The notes: generated from the sequence alone by a model not told the origin. Counted from the stretch's first letter, positions 1-8,187 are shown. The stretch is 48,698 nucleotides of DNA from Lachnospiraceae bacterium (GCA_030523345.1 JAUNIR010000009.1:1-48698); one strand, 5' to 3'. Translations and numbers: made by a program.

Positions 1-37
1 ATACGTCTCTTTTTTGGATATGTCCTTTACGTGGCAC
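1..37 (-). CDS. rpsG: 30S ribosomal protein S7, N-terminal fragment
   Basis: Only the first 12 codons are in the window; the gene runs off the left edge. The minus strand reads MPRKGHIQKRDV from a GTG start at 37-35, the highly conserved S7 N terminus. A GGAGG Shine-Dalgarno at 46-50 lies 8 nt upstream, which supports the GTG. S7 binds the 3' major domain of 16S rRNA and nucleates assembly of the 30S head. It lies downstream of rpsL in the same direction, as in the classic str operon, and is probably cotranscribed with it. The 192-nt gap to rpsL is rather long and shows no clear terminator. Confidence 0.9.
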   Translation of the reverse strand, partial: MPRKGHIQKRDV

Positions 38-229
38 GTCTCTTCCCTCCTTAATTAATAATAATTAGATCATAGGTACTCACATGTATTCCGCTAAATG
101 TGTTCGCGCTGGATGTATCATGAATTTGTGAAATGAATTCCAACACTCAATTTAGTTTTGTTTAGAGTTTCCTAAATTTCATACTATTTGCTTAAGTATG
201 AATAGTACTGATTGATTCACCCAGTGCTA

Positions 230-649
230 TTACTTAGCAGCCTTTGGTCTCTTAGCGCCGTACTTAGAACGAGCCTGCTTACGGTTAGCTACGCCGGCTG
301 TATCGAGAGTTCCACGAATAACATGGTAACGTGTACCAGGTAAATCCTTTACTCTACCACCACGAACAAGAACAACTGAGTGCTCCTGAAGGTTGTGACC
401 TTCTCCTGGAATGTAGCTAGTAACTTCGATTCCATTTGAAAGACGTACTCTGGCGATCTTACGAAGAGCTGAGTTAGGCTTTTTAGGTGTAGCTGTCTTA
501 ACTGCTGTACATACACCTCTCTTCTGTGGAGAAGCAGTCTCGATTGGCTTCTTGTGTAATGAGTTAAATCCCTTACCAAGAGCAGGAGCTGTTGACTTCT
601 TTACAGATGTCTGTCTTCCTTTTCTGACTAACTGGTTAAATGTTGGCAT
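230..649 (-). CDS. rpsL: 30S ribosomal protein S12
   Basis: The 139-residue product begins [13 protein letters not shown] and carries the conserved decoding-centre segments, including [11 protein letters not shown] and the [11 protein letters not shown] loop where streptomycin-resistance changes map. S12 contacts the A site of the 30S subunit and controls translational accuracy. The reading frame is open 13 codons further upstream, but the start at 649 is chosen because AGGAGGTG at 657-663 lies directly before it and because family members start at this Met. K42 and K87-equivalent lysines appear to be wild type. It is followed by rpsG and transcribed from the promoter at 759-788. Confidence 0.98.
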   Translation of the reverse strand: MPTFNQLVRKGRQTSVKKSTAPALGKGFNSLHKKPIETASPQKRGVCTAVKTATPKKPNSALRKIARVRLSNGIEVTSYIPGEGHNLQEHSVVLVRGGRVKDLPGTRYHVIRGTLDTAGVANRKQARSKYGAKRPKAAK

Positions 650-758
650 TCTTTTCACCTCCTTGCATTTATTATTGAATGTTGCCAAAACATAAGAATT
701 GGCTTTATGCAGATTTCCCTAAAATTCGTCGTTTTAACAGAAAACCGCAATCTAAAAT

Positions 759-788
759 ATTATAGGGGTTGACTACGTGTTAAGTCAA
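759..788 (-). promoter_or_regulatory. sigma-A promoter for rpsL-rpsG
   Basis: On the minus strand TTGACT (788-783) is followed after 18 nt by a perfect TATAAT (764-759). The predicted start near 752 gives a leader of about 100 nt before rpsL. The -35 box and nearly the whole spacer lie inside a perfect inverted repeat (764-793). Confidence 0.75.
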
Positions 789-793
789 CCCCT
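764..793. repeat. perfect 11-bp inverted repeat overlapping the rpsL promoter
   Basis: AGGGGTTGACT (764-774) and AGTCAACCCCT (783-793) are exact reverse complements around an 8-nt loop. For transcripts arriving from the 95-codon gene at 879-1166 the hairpin followed by ATAATATTTT could act as a terminator. As DNA it spans the -35 box and spacer of the rpsL promoter and could be an operator. The two roles are not exclusive. Confidence 0.6.
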
Positions 794-878
794 ACATATC
801 GTGCACAATTAACGAATAATTCGCAATTATTGTATTATTTTTATGCTAATTTTATACTAATCGATTTAATGTCTCAAT

Positions 879-1166
879 CTAGCCCTTAACAGGTGCCTCT
901 ACGAGAGAATATTCAAGCTCTCTTTCTTCTCTTAAAAGCTTAGCTGGATGGAAGAAATATGATGTCTTAGCATCTCCGCTTAATGTCTTAATTCTTACTG
1001 AATGTGTCTCAAACCACAAAGCATATGCAAGTAATGCAAGCATCAATAGTCCGAGCGCTACTACCAAATATACAGGTGCAAAGCTGTGTGTTTCGAAGTT
1101 ACCAGCTAACGGAACCTGTGCATCCTCAATTATTGTAAATGTGTAATCTGCTATCTGACTTCCCAT
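879..1166 (-). CDS. small single-pass membrane protein with a VPLA motif
   Basis: The 95-residue product is not recognised as a named family. It starts with a short polar segment ending in IIEDAQVPLAG (residues 12-22), then a hydrophobic helix at about residues 31-51 and a positively charged, acidic-ended tail. This layout matches the C-terminal end of many clostridial surface proteins, where a strand ending I-x-D-x-x-VPLA precedes the anchor helix. The 1119-residue surface protein at 18757-22116 ends the same way. There is no LPxTG. It could be a free-standing anchor module or a remnant of a larger surface protein. GAGG lies 7 nt before the ATG. It is alone on its transcript, with the inverted repeat at 764-793 downstream. 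Confidence 0.6.
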   Translation of the reverse strand: MGSQIADYTFTIIEDAQVPLAGNFETHSFAPVYLVVALGLLMLALLAYALWFETHSVRIKTLSGDAKTSYFFHPAKLLREERELEYSLVEAPVKG

Positions 1167-1329
1167 AATTCTACCTCAATCATTAAACTAGCGATTTTTT
1201 TGATAAACCTATATATACATTAAGACTTTAAATCACTAAAGAATGGCTCACATTTTTTTAATAAATTTTTCACAAATTTTACGAGTAAATTATAACTCTT
1301 TTTTTCTTTAATTTATATACGTTTTATTA

Positions 1330-1356
1330 TATAATATTTTTTGTCATATTGTGACA
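1330..1356 (+). promoter_or_regulatory. candidate promoter and TGTCA inverted repeat before the sigma/pilus operon
   Basis: The 217-nt gap between divergent genes is AT-rich. On the plus strand TATAAT at 1330-1335 has only a poor -35 match. Just downstream, TGTCA (1342-1346) and TGACA (1352-1356) form an inverted repeat around TATTG, near the expected transcription start. This would suit a regulated promoter, possibly read by the operon's own ECF sigma factor, but no ECF consensus can be assigned from one site. Confidence 0.3.
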
Positions 1357-1383
1357 CTATTCTAGAAGTGGAGAGACAAAAAA

Positions 1384-2091
1384 GTGAGAAAAGATTCAAT
1401 TCGTTTTTACAGAGTTTTTAAAGCAATTCAATTAACTATCCTGATCGTGTTTTTTATCGCATTTTTCCTATATCTCAAAACAGATCCTGTTTTGAGTAAC
1501 AGTATATTTACTAACACGAAGCTTTTATCAATATGTGTTTTTCTTTGGGCTTTTATGCTCTTCTCATTTGTTGCCATAGTATTCGATTTCAGACAGCTTG
1601 AGAAAAACATAACTGATTCAGATGATCTCAACAGAATTGCTTATCTTGATACACTTACTGGCATTCCTAATAGAATTAGTTGTGACATCATGTTCCAGAA
1701 ATACGAAAACGAACCAGCTTCCGTTATAAACGGTCTTGCGTGTGCTCTTATTTCTATAACAAATCTTGCAATAATCAATGAAGCTCTTGGAAGAGAGAAA
1801 GGAAATTTCTTAATTCAGGATTTCGCATCAATATTTGAAACAGTTGGAAAAAAATACGGCTTTGTAGGACGTAATGGTGGAAATGAGTTCCTTATCGTTA
1901 TTGAAAATTGTGACAAAGAGAAAATGAATTCTTTCTACTCAAGCCTTTCTGCTGCCGTTAAGGATTATAACGAGAATTCAAACCACATGCCTGTAACTTA
2001 TAAATCATGTGAAGTTTATAATAAAGAACTTAATAAACCGGCCTTTGCTGAGATAATTACTCATCTATATAAGGAAAAAGGAAAACAATAA
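1384..2091 (+). CDS. membrane protein with degenerate GGDEF domain
   Basis: The 235-residue product has two membrane helices (about 13-31 and 46-67) and then a GGDEF-type domain. The entry motif YLDTLTGIPNR (87-97) is intact, and SITNLAIINEALG fits the substrate-binding helix, but the signature loop reads GGNEF (165-169), with Asn for the first metal/active-site acidic residue, and there is no upstream RxxD inhibitory site. Active diguanylate cyclases normally have GG[DE]EF, so this is probably catalytically dead and acts as a GTP or c-di-GMP sensor or a scaffold. The start is GTG with GGAG upstream. It abuts the sigma factor gene (TAA directly followed by ATG), so it is probably the first gene of the operon and may regulate the sigma factor or the pilus genes. 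Confidence 0.75.
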   Translation: MRKDSIRFYRVFKAIQLTILIVFFIAFFLYLKTDPVLSNSIFTNTKLLSICVFLWAFMLFSFVAIVFDFRQLEKNITDSDDLNRIAYLDTLTGIPNRISCDIMFQKYENEPASVINGLACALISITNLAIINEALGREKGNFLIQDFASIFETVGKKYGFVGRNGGNEFLIVIENCDKEKMNSFYSSLSAAVKDYNENSNHMPVTYKSCEVYNKELNKPAFAEIITHLYKEKGKQ

Positions 2092-2640
2092 ATGGCCGAT
2101 TACGATCATTTATACATTGCTTCTCTTGTGAGGCGTGCCCAGGCTGGCAATTCTGAAGCGTTTTCTGAGCTTTATATGCTAACCTACAAACAAGTATACA
2201 ATTACGCATTGCGTTATTTGAAGGACGAACACCTTGCCCAGGATGCAGTTCAAGACACATATATAACTGCATTCAAGAACTTGAAAGGTATTAAAGATCC
2301 TTCTCTTTTTGTTGCTTGGCTTAATCAGATTAATTTCCATACGTGCTTTGATATGTGTAAAAAAGCAAACTCATCGTATGGATTTATCGATTCCGAACAT
2401 CTTGAACTTACCCGTGATGACAATATAGAACACAATCCTGAAGATATGTATGAAAAGCAGGACGAAATAGCAAAGTTGCACGAAGCTATAGAATCTCTTC
2501 CATTTCACGAAAAACAGGTAATAGTAATGAGATACTATAACGAAATGAAGCTAGAGGAAATTGCAAAAGCTCTTTCAATAAGCCGAAGTACAGTTAAACG
2601 ATATCTTCAAAATGCAAAAGATAAATTAAGTAATTTATAG
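2092..2640 (+). CDS. ECF-type RNA polymerase sigma factor
   Basis: The 182-residue product has the two-domain sigma-70 ECF layout. Region 2 lies at about residues 20-90, with YNYALRYLKDEHLAQDAVQDTY, the core-binding and -10-recognition helices. Region 4 lies at about 125-180, with LPFHEKQVIVMRYYNEM and the helix-turn-helix LEEIAKALSISRSTVKRYL. There is no region 1 or 3. It starts immediately after the GGNEF gene and is followed 13 nt later by a small membrane protein gene that looks like its anti-sigma factor. It may direct transcription of its own operon and other envelope genes. Its target promoter is unknown. Confidence 0.93.
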   Translation: MADYDHLYIASLVRRAQAGNSEAFSELYMLTYKQVYNYALRYLKDEHLAQDAVQDTYITAFKNLKGIKDPSLFVAWLNQINFHTCFDMCKKANSSYGFIDSEHLELTRDDNIEHNPEDMYEKQDEIAKLHEAIESLPFHEKQVIVMRYYNEMKLEEIAKALSISRSTVKRYLQNAKDKLSNL

Positions 2641-2653
2641 AAAGGAGGACATT

Positions 2654-3136
2654 ATGGCAAATTTAGATAACTACAACTTAGATAAATCAAAAGCTAATGA
2701 CATGCTAAATAATATTTTAGACTCATGTAATATTCCTCCTTCATCTGAGAATATAGAGACTATTATGATGAAAAAAAAGCTAGAGAGAAAGCCTCTTGTC
2801 ATTCTTTTACACATAGCTGTTCTTTTCCTCATACTTGTTGTTCTCTCACCTCTTGCCTTTAAAGAGGATCCAAACTTCACTGTTATTAAGACATCTAAAA
2901 CAGTCGTTGTAGCAGACCATGTACTATATGATGATTGCTTTGTTTTAACACTTTCAGGTGCAGCTGATTACAAAAATATACATGCAGCCAAATATGACGG
3001 TGCATTGATTTATCCTGATGTTATTGATGAGACAACAGGTCTTGTTATCTTCCCGTATAAGGGAGATGCACTTAATATTTACATTCCTACTAATTCAGGC
3101 GAATGTATTCAGGCAGTATTAAATGAAAACAGATAA
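2654..3136 (+). CDS. putative anti-sigma factor, single-pass membrane protein
   Basis: The 160-residue product has a cytoplasmic N-terminal part of about 47 residues, one membrane helix (about 48-68, LVILLHIAVLFLILVVL) and an extracellular domain of about 90 residues. It is not a recognised zinc anti-sigma (no HxxxCxxC). Position directly after an ECF sigma gene, topology and size make an anti-sigma role likely by context, not by sequence. AAAGGAGG lies before its ATG. The end overlaps the next gene by 14 nt, so translation is probably coupled to the transglutaminase-like lipoprotein. Confidence 0.65.
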   Translation: MANLDNYNLDKSKANDMLNNILDSCNIPPSSENIETIMMKKKLERKPLVILLHIAVLFLILVVLSPLAFKEDPNFTVIKTSKTVVVADHVLYDDCFVLTLSGAADYKNIHAAKYDGALIYPDVIDETTGLVIFPYKGDALNIYIPTNSGECIQAVLNENR

Positions 3137-4094
3137 TATAATCAAACTAATTTCATACAGATGCGTGACCGTGTTTGCTGTTTTAGTTTCTCTTTTTTCA
3201 CTCACAGCATGTGGTTCTGGCTCCTCAGCAGCCATTTCAGTAGCAAGTGTTGACGTATCCTCAAGTGCCACGGATGGCCGTTCTAATGCCACAGTAGTTC
3301 TTACGCCCGTCGCTTCAGGAAATAGTCTTCTTTCTTCCGATAATATGACGGTCGATATAAGTAACGCATCCGAAGGTTACATCATAATTCGTTACTCTGG
3401 AGATAGTGAAAAAACAAAATTTCAAATTACAGGGCCATCACAGGTTACATACACATATAATATTGCAGCCTCTGAAGATGTAGTTATTCCACTATCATCA
3501 GGAAGCGGATCTTACATGCTCACAGCATATGAAAGTATAGGGAACGATCAATATGCGGCATGTTTTTCAGATGAATTTAACGTAAACATTACTAACGAAT
3601 TTGGACCTTTTTTATATCCAAATCAGTATGTTGATTTTAATGAAAATACAAAAGCGGTAACAAAGGCAAAAGAGCTAGTAAGTTCTGCCTCCTGCGATCT
3701 TGAAGCCGTAGGGTTAATTTATGACTTCGTAATAAACAATGTCACCTACGATCAAGAAGAAGCTAAAACCGTAGAAACAAATTATCTCCCTGATGTAGAT
3801 GAAGTAATGGACACAGGAAAAGGAATATGTTTTGACTATGCTTCATTGATGGCAGCAATGCTTAGAAGTCAGGGAATACCTACAAGACTTGAAATTGGCT
3901 ATGCTAAAGACGCCTACCACGCATGGATTTCCGTATATACGAAAGACCAGGGCTGGATAGGTGGAGTAATTCAGTTCGATGGTTCGAATTGGACTCTTAT
4001 GGATCCGACACTTGCATCCAATTCAAAAGATATATCTAAAATTAAAAGCTTTATTGGTGACGGTTCAAGTTATACCGTCAAATATATGTACTAA
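3123..4094 (+). CDS. transglutaminase-like lipoprotein
   Basis: The 323-residue product starts with a lipoprotein signal ending in the lipobox LTAC (Cys at about residue 30), then a Ser/Ala-rich linker, a beta-rich domain (about 60-155) and a C-terminal transglutaminase-like domain. The catalytic triad is visible: Cys236 in GICFDYA, His266 in YHAWISV and Asp294 in WTLMDPT. Bacterial members act as proteases or amide-bond processing enzymes outside the cell, often near surface structures. The overlap with the putative anti-sigma gene suggests one function, for example processing of the sensor or of pilin-like proteins. The substrate cannot be read from the sequence. Confidence 0.88.
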   Translation: MKTDNIIKLISYRCVTVFAVLVSLFSLTACGSGSSAAISVASVDVSSSATDGRSNATVVLTPVASGNSLLSSDNMTVDISNASEGYIIIRYSGDSEKTKFQITGPSQVTYTYNIAASEDVVIPLSSGSGSYMLTAYESIGNDQYAACFSDEFNVNITNEFGPFLYPNQYVDFNENTKAVTKAKELVSSASCDLEAVGLIYDFVINNVTYDQEEAKTVETNYLPDVDEVMDTGKGICFDYASLMAAMLRSQGIPTRLEIGYAKDAYHAWISVYTKDQGWIGGVIQFDGSNWTLMDPTLASNSKDISKIKSFIGDGSSYTVKYMY

Positions 4095-4139
4095 AATAAT
4101 CGTTTATAGCGAAGATTTATATTACAGGAGATTTAAACT

Positions 4140-5219
4140 ATGGAAACAAAATCATCATCAGGTAAGCTTAAAATGATGTCAAATAAAGAGCTTGCTATGT
4201 TCTGTGATCAGATGGCCATGATTATTAAGGCCGGTCAAACTCCAGAAGCGGGAATCAATCTGATGTTAGAAGATGCTGCTTCAGATGAGGCCAGAAGAAT
4301 TCTTGAGCCAATCGCCAAAATGTGTGATATCGGAGAACCTTTCCACAGAGCATGTGCAGAATCTGGGGTTTTCCCAAAATACGCTTTGGATATGATGGAA
4401 ATCGGTAACACATCCGGTAAACTTGATGATGTTTTAGAGTCTCTTGCAAATCACTATAATCGTGAGGAAGCGGTTGCACAGAGCATAAAGAGTGCTGTTA
4501 CATATCCATTCCTCATCATCTGTATGATGCTTATAGTTATTCTCGTGCTTGTAATAAAAGTACTCCCTATTTTCCAACAAGTATTCATACAGCTTGGAAC
4601 AGAGATGACAGGATTCTCAAAAAACCTTTTGAATTTTGGAAACACACTTTCTACATATTCAGCTATTTTCATCGGCCTTGTAATTGTTATAGCCCTTTTA
4701 TTTTTATACTTTACAAAGTTCCCTGCTGGAAAAAAGAAATGGTCTTTGTTCTGTGCTAAGTGTCCATTAACAAGAGGCTTTTATGAAAAAATTGCTGCAG
4801 GACGTTTTGCATCAGCTATGGCTATTATGAAGGCTGCCGGCCTCGATACAGATAAGAGTTTAGATTTAACATCTCAGCTTGTTGATAACGAGATAATGAT
4901 TAAAAAAATCGATGAATGTAGAAAGCTTATGGATGGTGATGAAAATCATGAGCCTATCTCTTTCTCAGAATCATTAGCAAAAACAGGAATCTTCTCTGCT
5001 ATGTATTCAAAAATGGTTAACATTGGATTTAAATCAGGTTCCGTAGATAAAGTATTTAAAAAGATTGCTGATAGCTATGATGAAGAAATAGACAACACTC
5101 TTTCAAACACTATATCAATACTTGAACCAACTCTTGTAATTATTTTATCAATTGTTGTATGTCTTATTCTTTTATCAGTAATTATGCCTCTTATGGGTAT
5201 TATGAGTTCTATAGGTTAG
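4140..5219 (+). CDS. type II secretion/type IV pilus inner-membrane platform protein (GspF/PilC family)
   Basis: The 359-residue product has two repeated T2SSF cytoplasmic domains (about 15-125 and 215-325) and three hydrophobic helices (about 120-145, 173-195 and 330-355). Signature stretches such as MIIKAGQTPEAGINLM, MMEIGNTSGKLDDVL and MVNIGFKSGSVDKVF show the duplicated GxxSGxLD fold. PilC/GspF proteins form the membrane platform on which the hexameric ATPase acts to extend or retract the pseudopilus. This is the usual family length, slightly short. It starts the pilus part of the operon. The PilT-type ATPase that would drive it is at 7105-8187. Confidence 0.92.
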   Translation: METKSSSGKLKMMSNKELAMFCDQMAMIIKAGQTPEAGINLMLEDAASDEARRILEPIAKMCDIGEPFHRACAESGVFPKYALDMMEIGNTSGKLDDVLESLANHYNREEAVAQSIKSAVTYPFLIICMMLIVILVLVIKVLPIFQQVFIQLGTEMTGFSKNLLNFGNTLSTYSAIFIGLVIVIALLFLYFTKFPAGKKKWSLFCAKCPLTRGFYEKIAAGRFASAMAIMKAAGLDTDKSLDLTSQLVDNEIMIKKIDECRKLMDGDENHEPISFSESLAKTGIFSAMYSKMVNIGFKSGSVDKVFKKIADSYDEEIDNTLSNTISILEPTLVIILSIVVCLILLSVIMPLMGIMSSIG

Positions 5220-5244
5220 AATAGACTGTTTTAGAGGATTTAAT

Positions 5245-5580
5245 ATGAACCGTTTTACTAAACCGGATCTTATAAAAAGAATATTTAGTTCCTTCTCTAT
5301 TTCACTAGTTATATTTGTTGCTATTATTGTGCTTTTTGTTTATGGCATATCAGCAGTTTCAAATTCATCAGTAGTGAATGATCAGGAAATTCTTACAGAA
5401 GCAATTAATAAGGATATCGTCCACTGCTACTGCGTAGAAGGAATGTACCCTCCAAGCGTTAAATACATGGAGGATCACTATGGGCTTTTATATGATGCCG
5501 ACAAATTCATTATTGACTATGAGTACATCGGCGCAAATATTATGCCTAAAGTAATGATTATAAGAAAGGCTGTAGACTAG
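5245..5580 (+). CDS. pilus-locus membrane protein, 111 residues, unknown
   Basis: The sequence is not recognised. It has a short basic N terminus, one helix at about residues 19-37 and a C-terminal part of about 70 residues with the pair CYC at about 58-60 and PP at about 67-68. N-terminal helix followed by a small globular domain is typical of minor pseudopilins, but the N-terminal Phe-x4-Glu hallmark is absent: the helix has no Glu at position 5. A weak AGAGGATTT precedes the ATG. It lies 25 nt after the PilC-like gene and 27 nt before the DUF4860-like gene, so it is probably a structural partner of the pilus-like complex. Confidence 0.6.
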   Translation: MNRFTKPDLIKRIFSSFSISLVIFVAIIVLFVYGISAVSNSSVVNDQEILTEAINKDIVHCYCVEGMYPPSVKYMEDHYGLLYDADKFIIDYEYIGANIMPKVMIIRKAVD

Positions 5581-5607
5581 TTCAGTTTTTCATATAGAGG
5601 AAAATAA

Positions 5608-6108
5608 ATGAAATTTGGAAAACGCGACAAATCAATAGTAGATGCTCTCTTTCTCTTAGCACTTTTCGGAGTGTTCTTAATTAGTGCGCTTTTTATCGTT
5701 CTTTTCGGTGCTAAAATCTACAAAAACACTGTTAAGAGTAGTGATGAAAGTTTTATTCAGAGAACCTGCTATACATATATTTCAGAAAAAATAAGACAAA
5801 ATGATAATTCAAATGGTGTTAAAATTGACACCTCAGGTGCAAATTCTATCATTACCCTTTCAAAAACTGTAAACAATAAAGATTATCTCACATACCTTTA
5901 CTGTGACGAGGGATTCCTTAAGGAATATACAACTACCGCTGGTAATCCATTAAATAAACAGTCAGGTAATAAAATAATTGAGCTTGATAAAATGCAGGCA
6001 ACAGAGTGTAACAAAAACTTATACAAGTTCAGCCTCGAAGGCTCTGGCATTAACACAAGTTTTTATGTTTCTGTAACAAGTGACTTAGGAGGTGCTCTTA
6101 ATGAATAA
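5608..6108 (+). CDS. DUF4860-like membrane protein of the pilus locus
   Basis: The 166-residue product has one N-terminal helix (about 13-37, LFLLALFGVFLISALFIVLFG), followed by KIYKN and an extracellular beta-rich domain. The helix with the following FGAKIYK pattern matches DUF4860 proteins that I recall from clostridial type IV pilus/type II secretion-like loci; the assignment is from memory of the family, not a search. A pseudopilin-like role is likely. The stop codon lies inside the start of the next gene (8-nt overlap, ATGAATAA), which indicates translational coupling. Confidence 0.65.
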   Translation: MKFGKRDKSIVDALFLLALFGVFLISALFIVLFGAKIYKNTVKSSDESFIQRTCYTYISEKIRQNDNSNGVKIDTSGANSIITLSKTVNNKDYLTYLYCDEGFLKEYTTTAGNPLNKQSGNKIIELDKMQATECNKNLYKFSLEGSGINTSFYVSVTSDLGGALNE

Positions 6109-6541
6109 ATCAAAATCAAGAACATCTTTAGTCCTTATGGAACTTATCATTACAATACTTTTCTTTTCTCTTGCTTCAGCAGTATGTGTGCAGTTATTTG
6201 TAAGAGCTCACCTTACAACAAAAGCTACAAGAGAATTAAATAATGCAATAAGCATTACTCAAAGTATTTCGGAAGTAATGAATGGTACAGATGGAAGCCT
6301 TAACTCTGTAAAAGAATTTTATAAAGATGCAGAAGGTGATAACAACTACTTCGTAATATATTACAATGATAACTTCGAAGAAGTTTCTGACATTGATTCA
6401 GCTGTATACGCCGTAGATATTACAATTGATCGTGTTGGAAATCTATATAATATGACTACTGATTTTTTAAGACTTTCTGACTATGAAGTTATATACTCTC
6501 TTCAGTCGTCAAAATTTATTAGAAAAATCAATAACAACTAA
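6101..6541 (+). CDS. pseudopilin-like protein (type IV prepilin N terminus)
   Basis: The 146-residue product starts at the ATG at 6101, chosen because TAGGAGG at 6086-6092 lies 8 nt upstream. A GTG at 6092 is in frame but lies inside that ribosome site. After a basic leader MNKSKSRTS comes LVLMELIITILFFSLASA, a long helix with Glu in the fifth position of the mature form, the hallmark of type IV pilins and pseudopilins. The residue before the predicted cleavage point is Ser, not the usual Gly, so processing by a prepilin peptidase is uncertain. The rest is a small globular domain. It lies between the DUF4860-like gene and another membrane protein gene. Confidence 0.72.
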   Translation: MNKSKSRTSLVLMELIITILFFSLASAVCVQLFVRAHLTTKATRELNNAISITQSISEVMNGTDGSLNSVKEFYKDAEGDNNYFVIYYNDNFEEVSDIDSAVYAVDITIDRVGNLYNMTTDFLRLSDYEVIYSLQSSKFIRKINNN

Positions 6542-6549
6542 GGATTAAC

Positions 6550-7056
6550 ATGAAAAACAAGAAGAAAACTTTTTCAGCTGGAATGAATGTAGGTTCATCC
6601 TCAATACTTGTAACCTTCGTTCTGCTATGTCTCGTTACATTTGCTGCCCTTTCCTTTGTTTCAGCAAATGCCGATCACGAGCTTGCCGTAGAAACAGCTG
6701 ATCGAATAAGTGAATACTACAGAGCTGATAATATGGCAGAAATATATCTTGCCAATATTGATTCTCTATTATCAAAGCACGCCTCAGAGTGTGATGAAAG
6801 CACGTATTATAAAGATGTTGAACAGGTATTTTCTGATAACAGCAATTATAATATTACTAGAAGTGGAGAAGATGTATTTATAGATTATTATGTTGAAATA
6901 TCTGAAATCCAGAATCTGCATGTAACAGTTAAAGTTATTTATCCAACTCATCCTACCGCAGATTCTTTTGAGATAACGGAATGGGAAAACATTTCAACCT
7001 ACGTTCCTACTGAGACTACTACTTTTGAAGAGGAAAAAGGCGGTTTGTTATTCTAA
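6550..7056 (+). CDS. pilus-locus membrane protein, possibly minor pseudopilin
   Basis: The 168-residue product has a basic leader MKNKKKTFSAGMNVG, one helix (about 17-39, SSSILVTFVLLCLVTFAALSF), an alpha-helical region with ETADRISEYYRADNMAE, and an acidic Thr-rich C terminus. The order of leader, SSxxxxF helix and following amphipathic helix resembles GspK/PilX-type minor pseudopilins, but there is no Glu at position 5. It starts 8 nt after the previous stop, with AGGAT upstream, and is followed 48 nt later by the PilT-like ATPase. Function by context only. Confidence 0.6.
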   Translation: MKNKKKTFSAGMNVGSSSILVTFVLLCLVTFAALSFVSANADHELAVETADRISEYYRADNMAEIYLANIDSLLSKHASECDESTYYKDVEQVFSDNSNYNITRSGEDVFIDYYVEISEIQNLHVTVKVIYPTHPTADSFEITEWENISTYVPTETTTFEEEKGGLLF

Positions 7057-7104
7057 TAAATTTTATTTATAATGTAGACAGTTTATTTTTATTGAGGTAA
7101 TTAA

Positions 7105-8187
7105 ATGGCAATTGTTGATTTACTTGAACAAATAAAAAATGACGATGCTTCAGATATATTTATCGTTTCAGGTCGTCCGCTTTCATACAAAGCTCGTGGT
7201 CAGCTTTTTACTGTAGGAACTAATAAGCTGATGCCAGATGAAACTGATGCCTATGTTTCAGAAATTTATTCATTAGCAGGCAACAGAAACATGGACCGCT
7301 TAAGAAAATGCGGCGATGATGACTTTTCTTTTGCACTAGCCGGAATTGCCAGATTCAGAATTAACGCCTATAAACAGCGTGGTTCATTATCTGCAGTAAT
7401 AAGAGTTATTAATTTCAACATACCTGATTATCATGAACTTCTAATTCCTGAAAAAATTATGGGATTTTCAGATTTCAAGAAAGGTCTTGTACTCGTAACA
7501 GGACCTGCAGGTTCAGGAAAATCTACTACTCTTGCATGTATGATTGATCATATCAATAAAACTCGTCAGTCACACATTATTACTCTTGAAGATCCGTTAG
7601 AGTATCTTCACAGACATGATTTAAGTATTGTGTCCCAGAGAGAAGTAATTACCGATACCGACAGCTATTTAACAGCATTAAGAGCGTCTCTACGTCAGAG
7701 TCCTGATGTAATTCTTCTTGGTGAAATGAGAGACTTTGAAACAATGAGTGTTGCTATGACAGCTGCTGAAACTGGTCATTTGATTCTTTCAACCCTTCAT
7801 ACAATTGGTGCATCTAATACAATCGACAGAATTATAGACGCATTCCCACCAAGTCAGCAGCACCAGATTGCTGTTCAGTTGTCTATGGTACTTCAGGCCG
7901 TTGTTTCGCAGCAGCTTATACCTACAAAAGACGGTGGCATTGTTCCAGCTTTTGAAATCATGACTCTTACACCAGCTATTAAGAACATGATTAGAGAATC
8001 TAAAGTGCATCAGATAGACGGAATGATAGCAACATCACGTTCAGAAGGCATGATTTCTATGGATACAAGTCTTTTAGAGCTTGTTCAGTCAGGTAAGGTA
8101 GATGAAAAAGTTGCCCTTGAATATGCTCAGGATGCAGATCTTCTACTAAAGAAAATTAGAAATGCAACTTCATTAAGAGATTCATAA
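7105..8187 (+). CDS. PilT-type secretion/pilus ATPase
   Basis: The 360-residue product is a complete GspE/PilT-family ATPase: an N-terminal PAS-like domain (1-110), Walker A GPAGSGKSTT (133-142), an Asp box with EDPLEY, Walker B around DVILLGEMRD (201-210) and the His box STLHT (His232). The length of about 360 and the AIRNM-like C-terminal region (PAIKNMIRESKVHQI) are typical of PilT retraction motors, not of the larger PilB/GspE assembly ATPases. It is the last gene of the operon, before a strong terminator. No PilB or prepilin peptidase is in the window, so the motor may act on both steps or the partner genes lie elsewhere. Confidence 0.93.
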   Translation: MAIVDLLEQIKNDDASDIFIVSGRPLSYKARGQLFTVGTNKLMPDETDAYVSEIYSLAGNRNMDRLRKCGDDDFSFALAGIARFRINAYKQRGSLSAVIRVINFNIPDYHELLIPEKIMGFSDFKKGLVLVTGPAGSGKSTTLACMIDHINKTRQSHIITLEDPLEYLHRHDLSIVSQREVITDTDSYLTALRASLRQSPDVILLGEMRDFETMSVAMTAAETGHLILSTLHTIGASNTIDRIIDAFPPSQQHQIAVQLSMVLQAVVSQQLIPTKDGGIVPAFEIMTLTPAIKNMIRESKVHQIDGMIATSRSEGMISMDTSLLELVQSGKVDEKVALEYAQDADLLLKKIRNATSLRDS

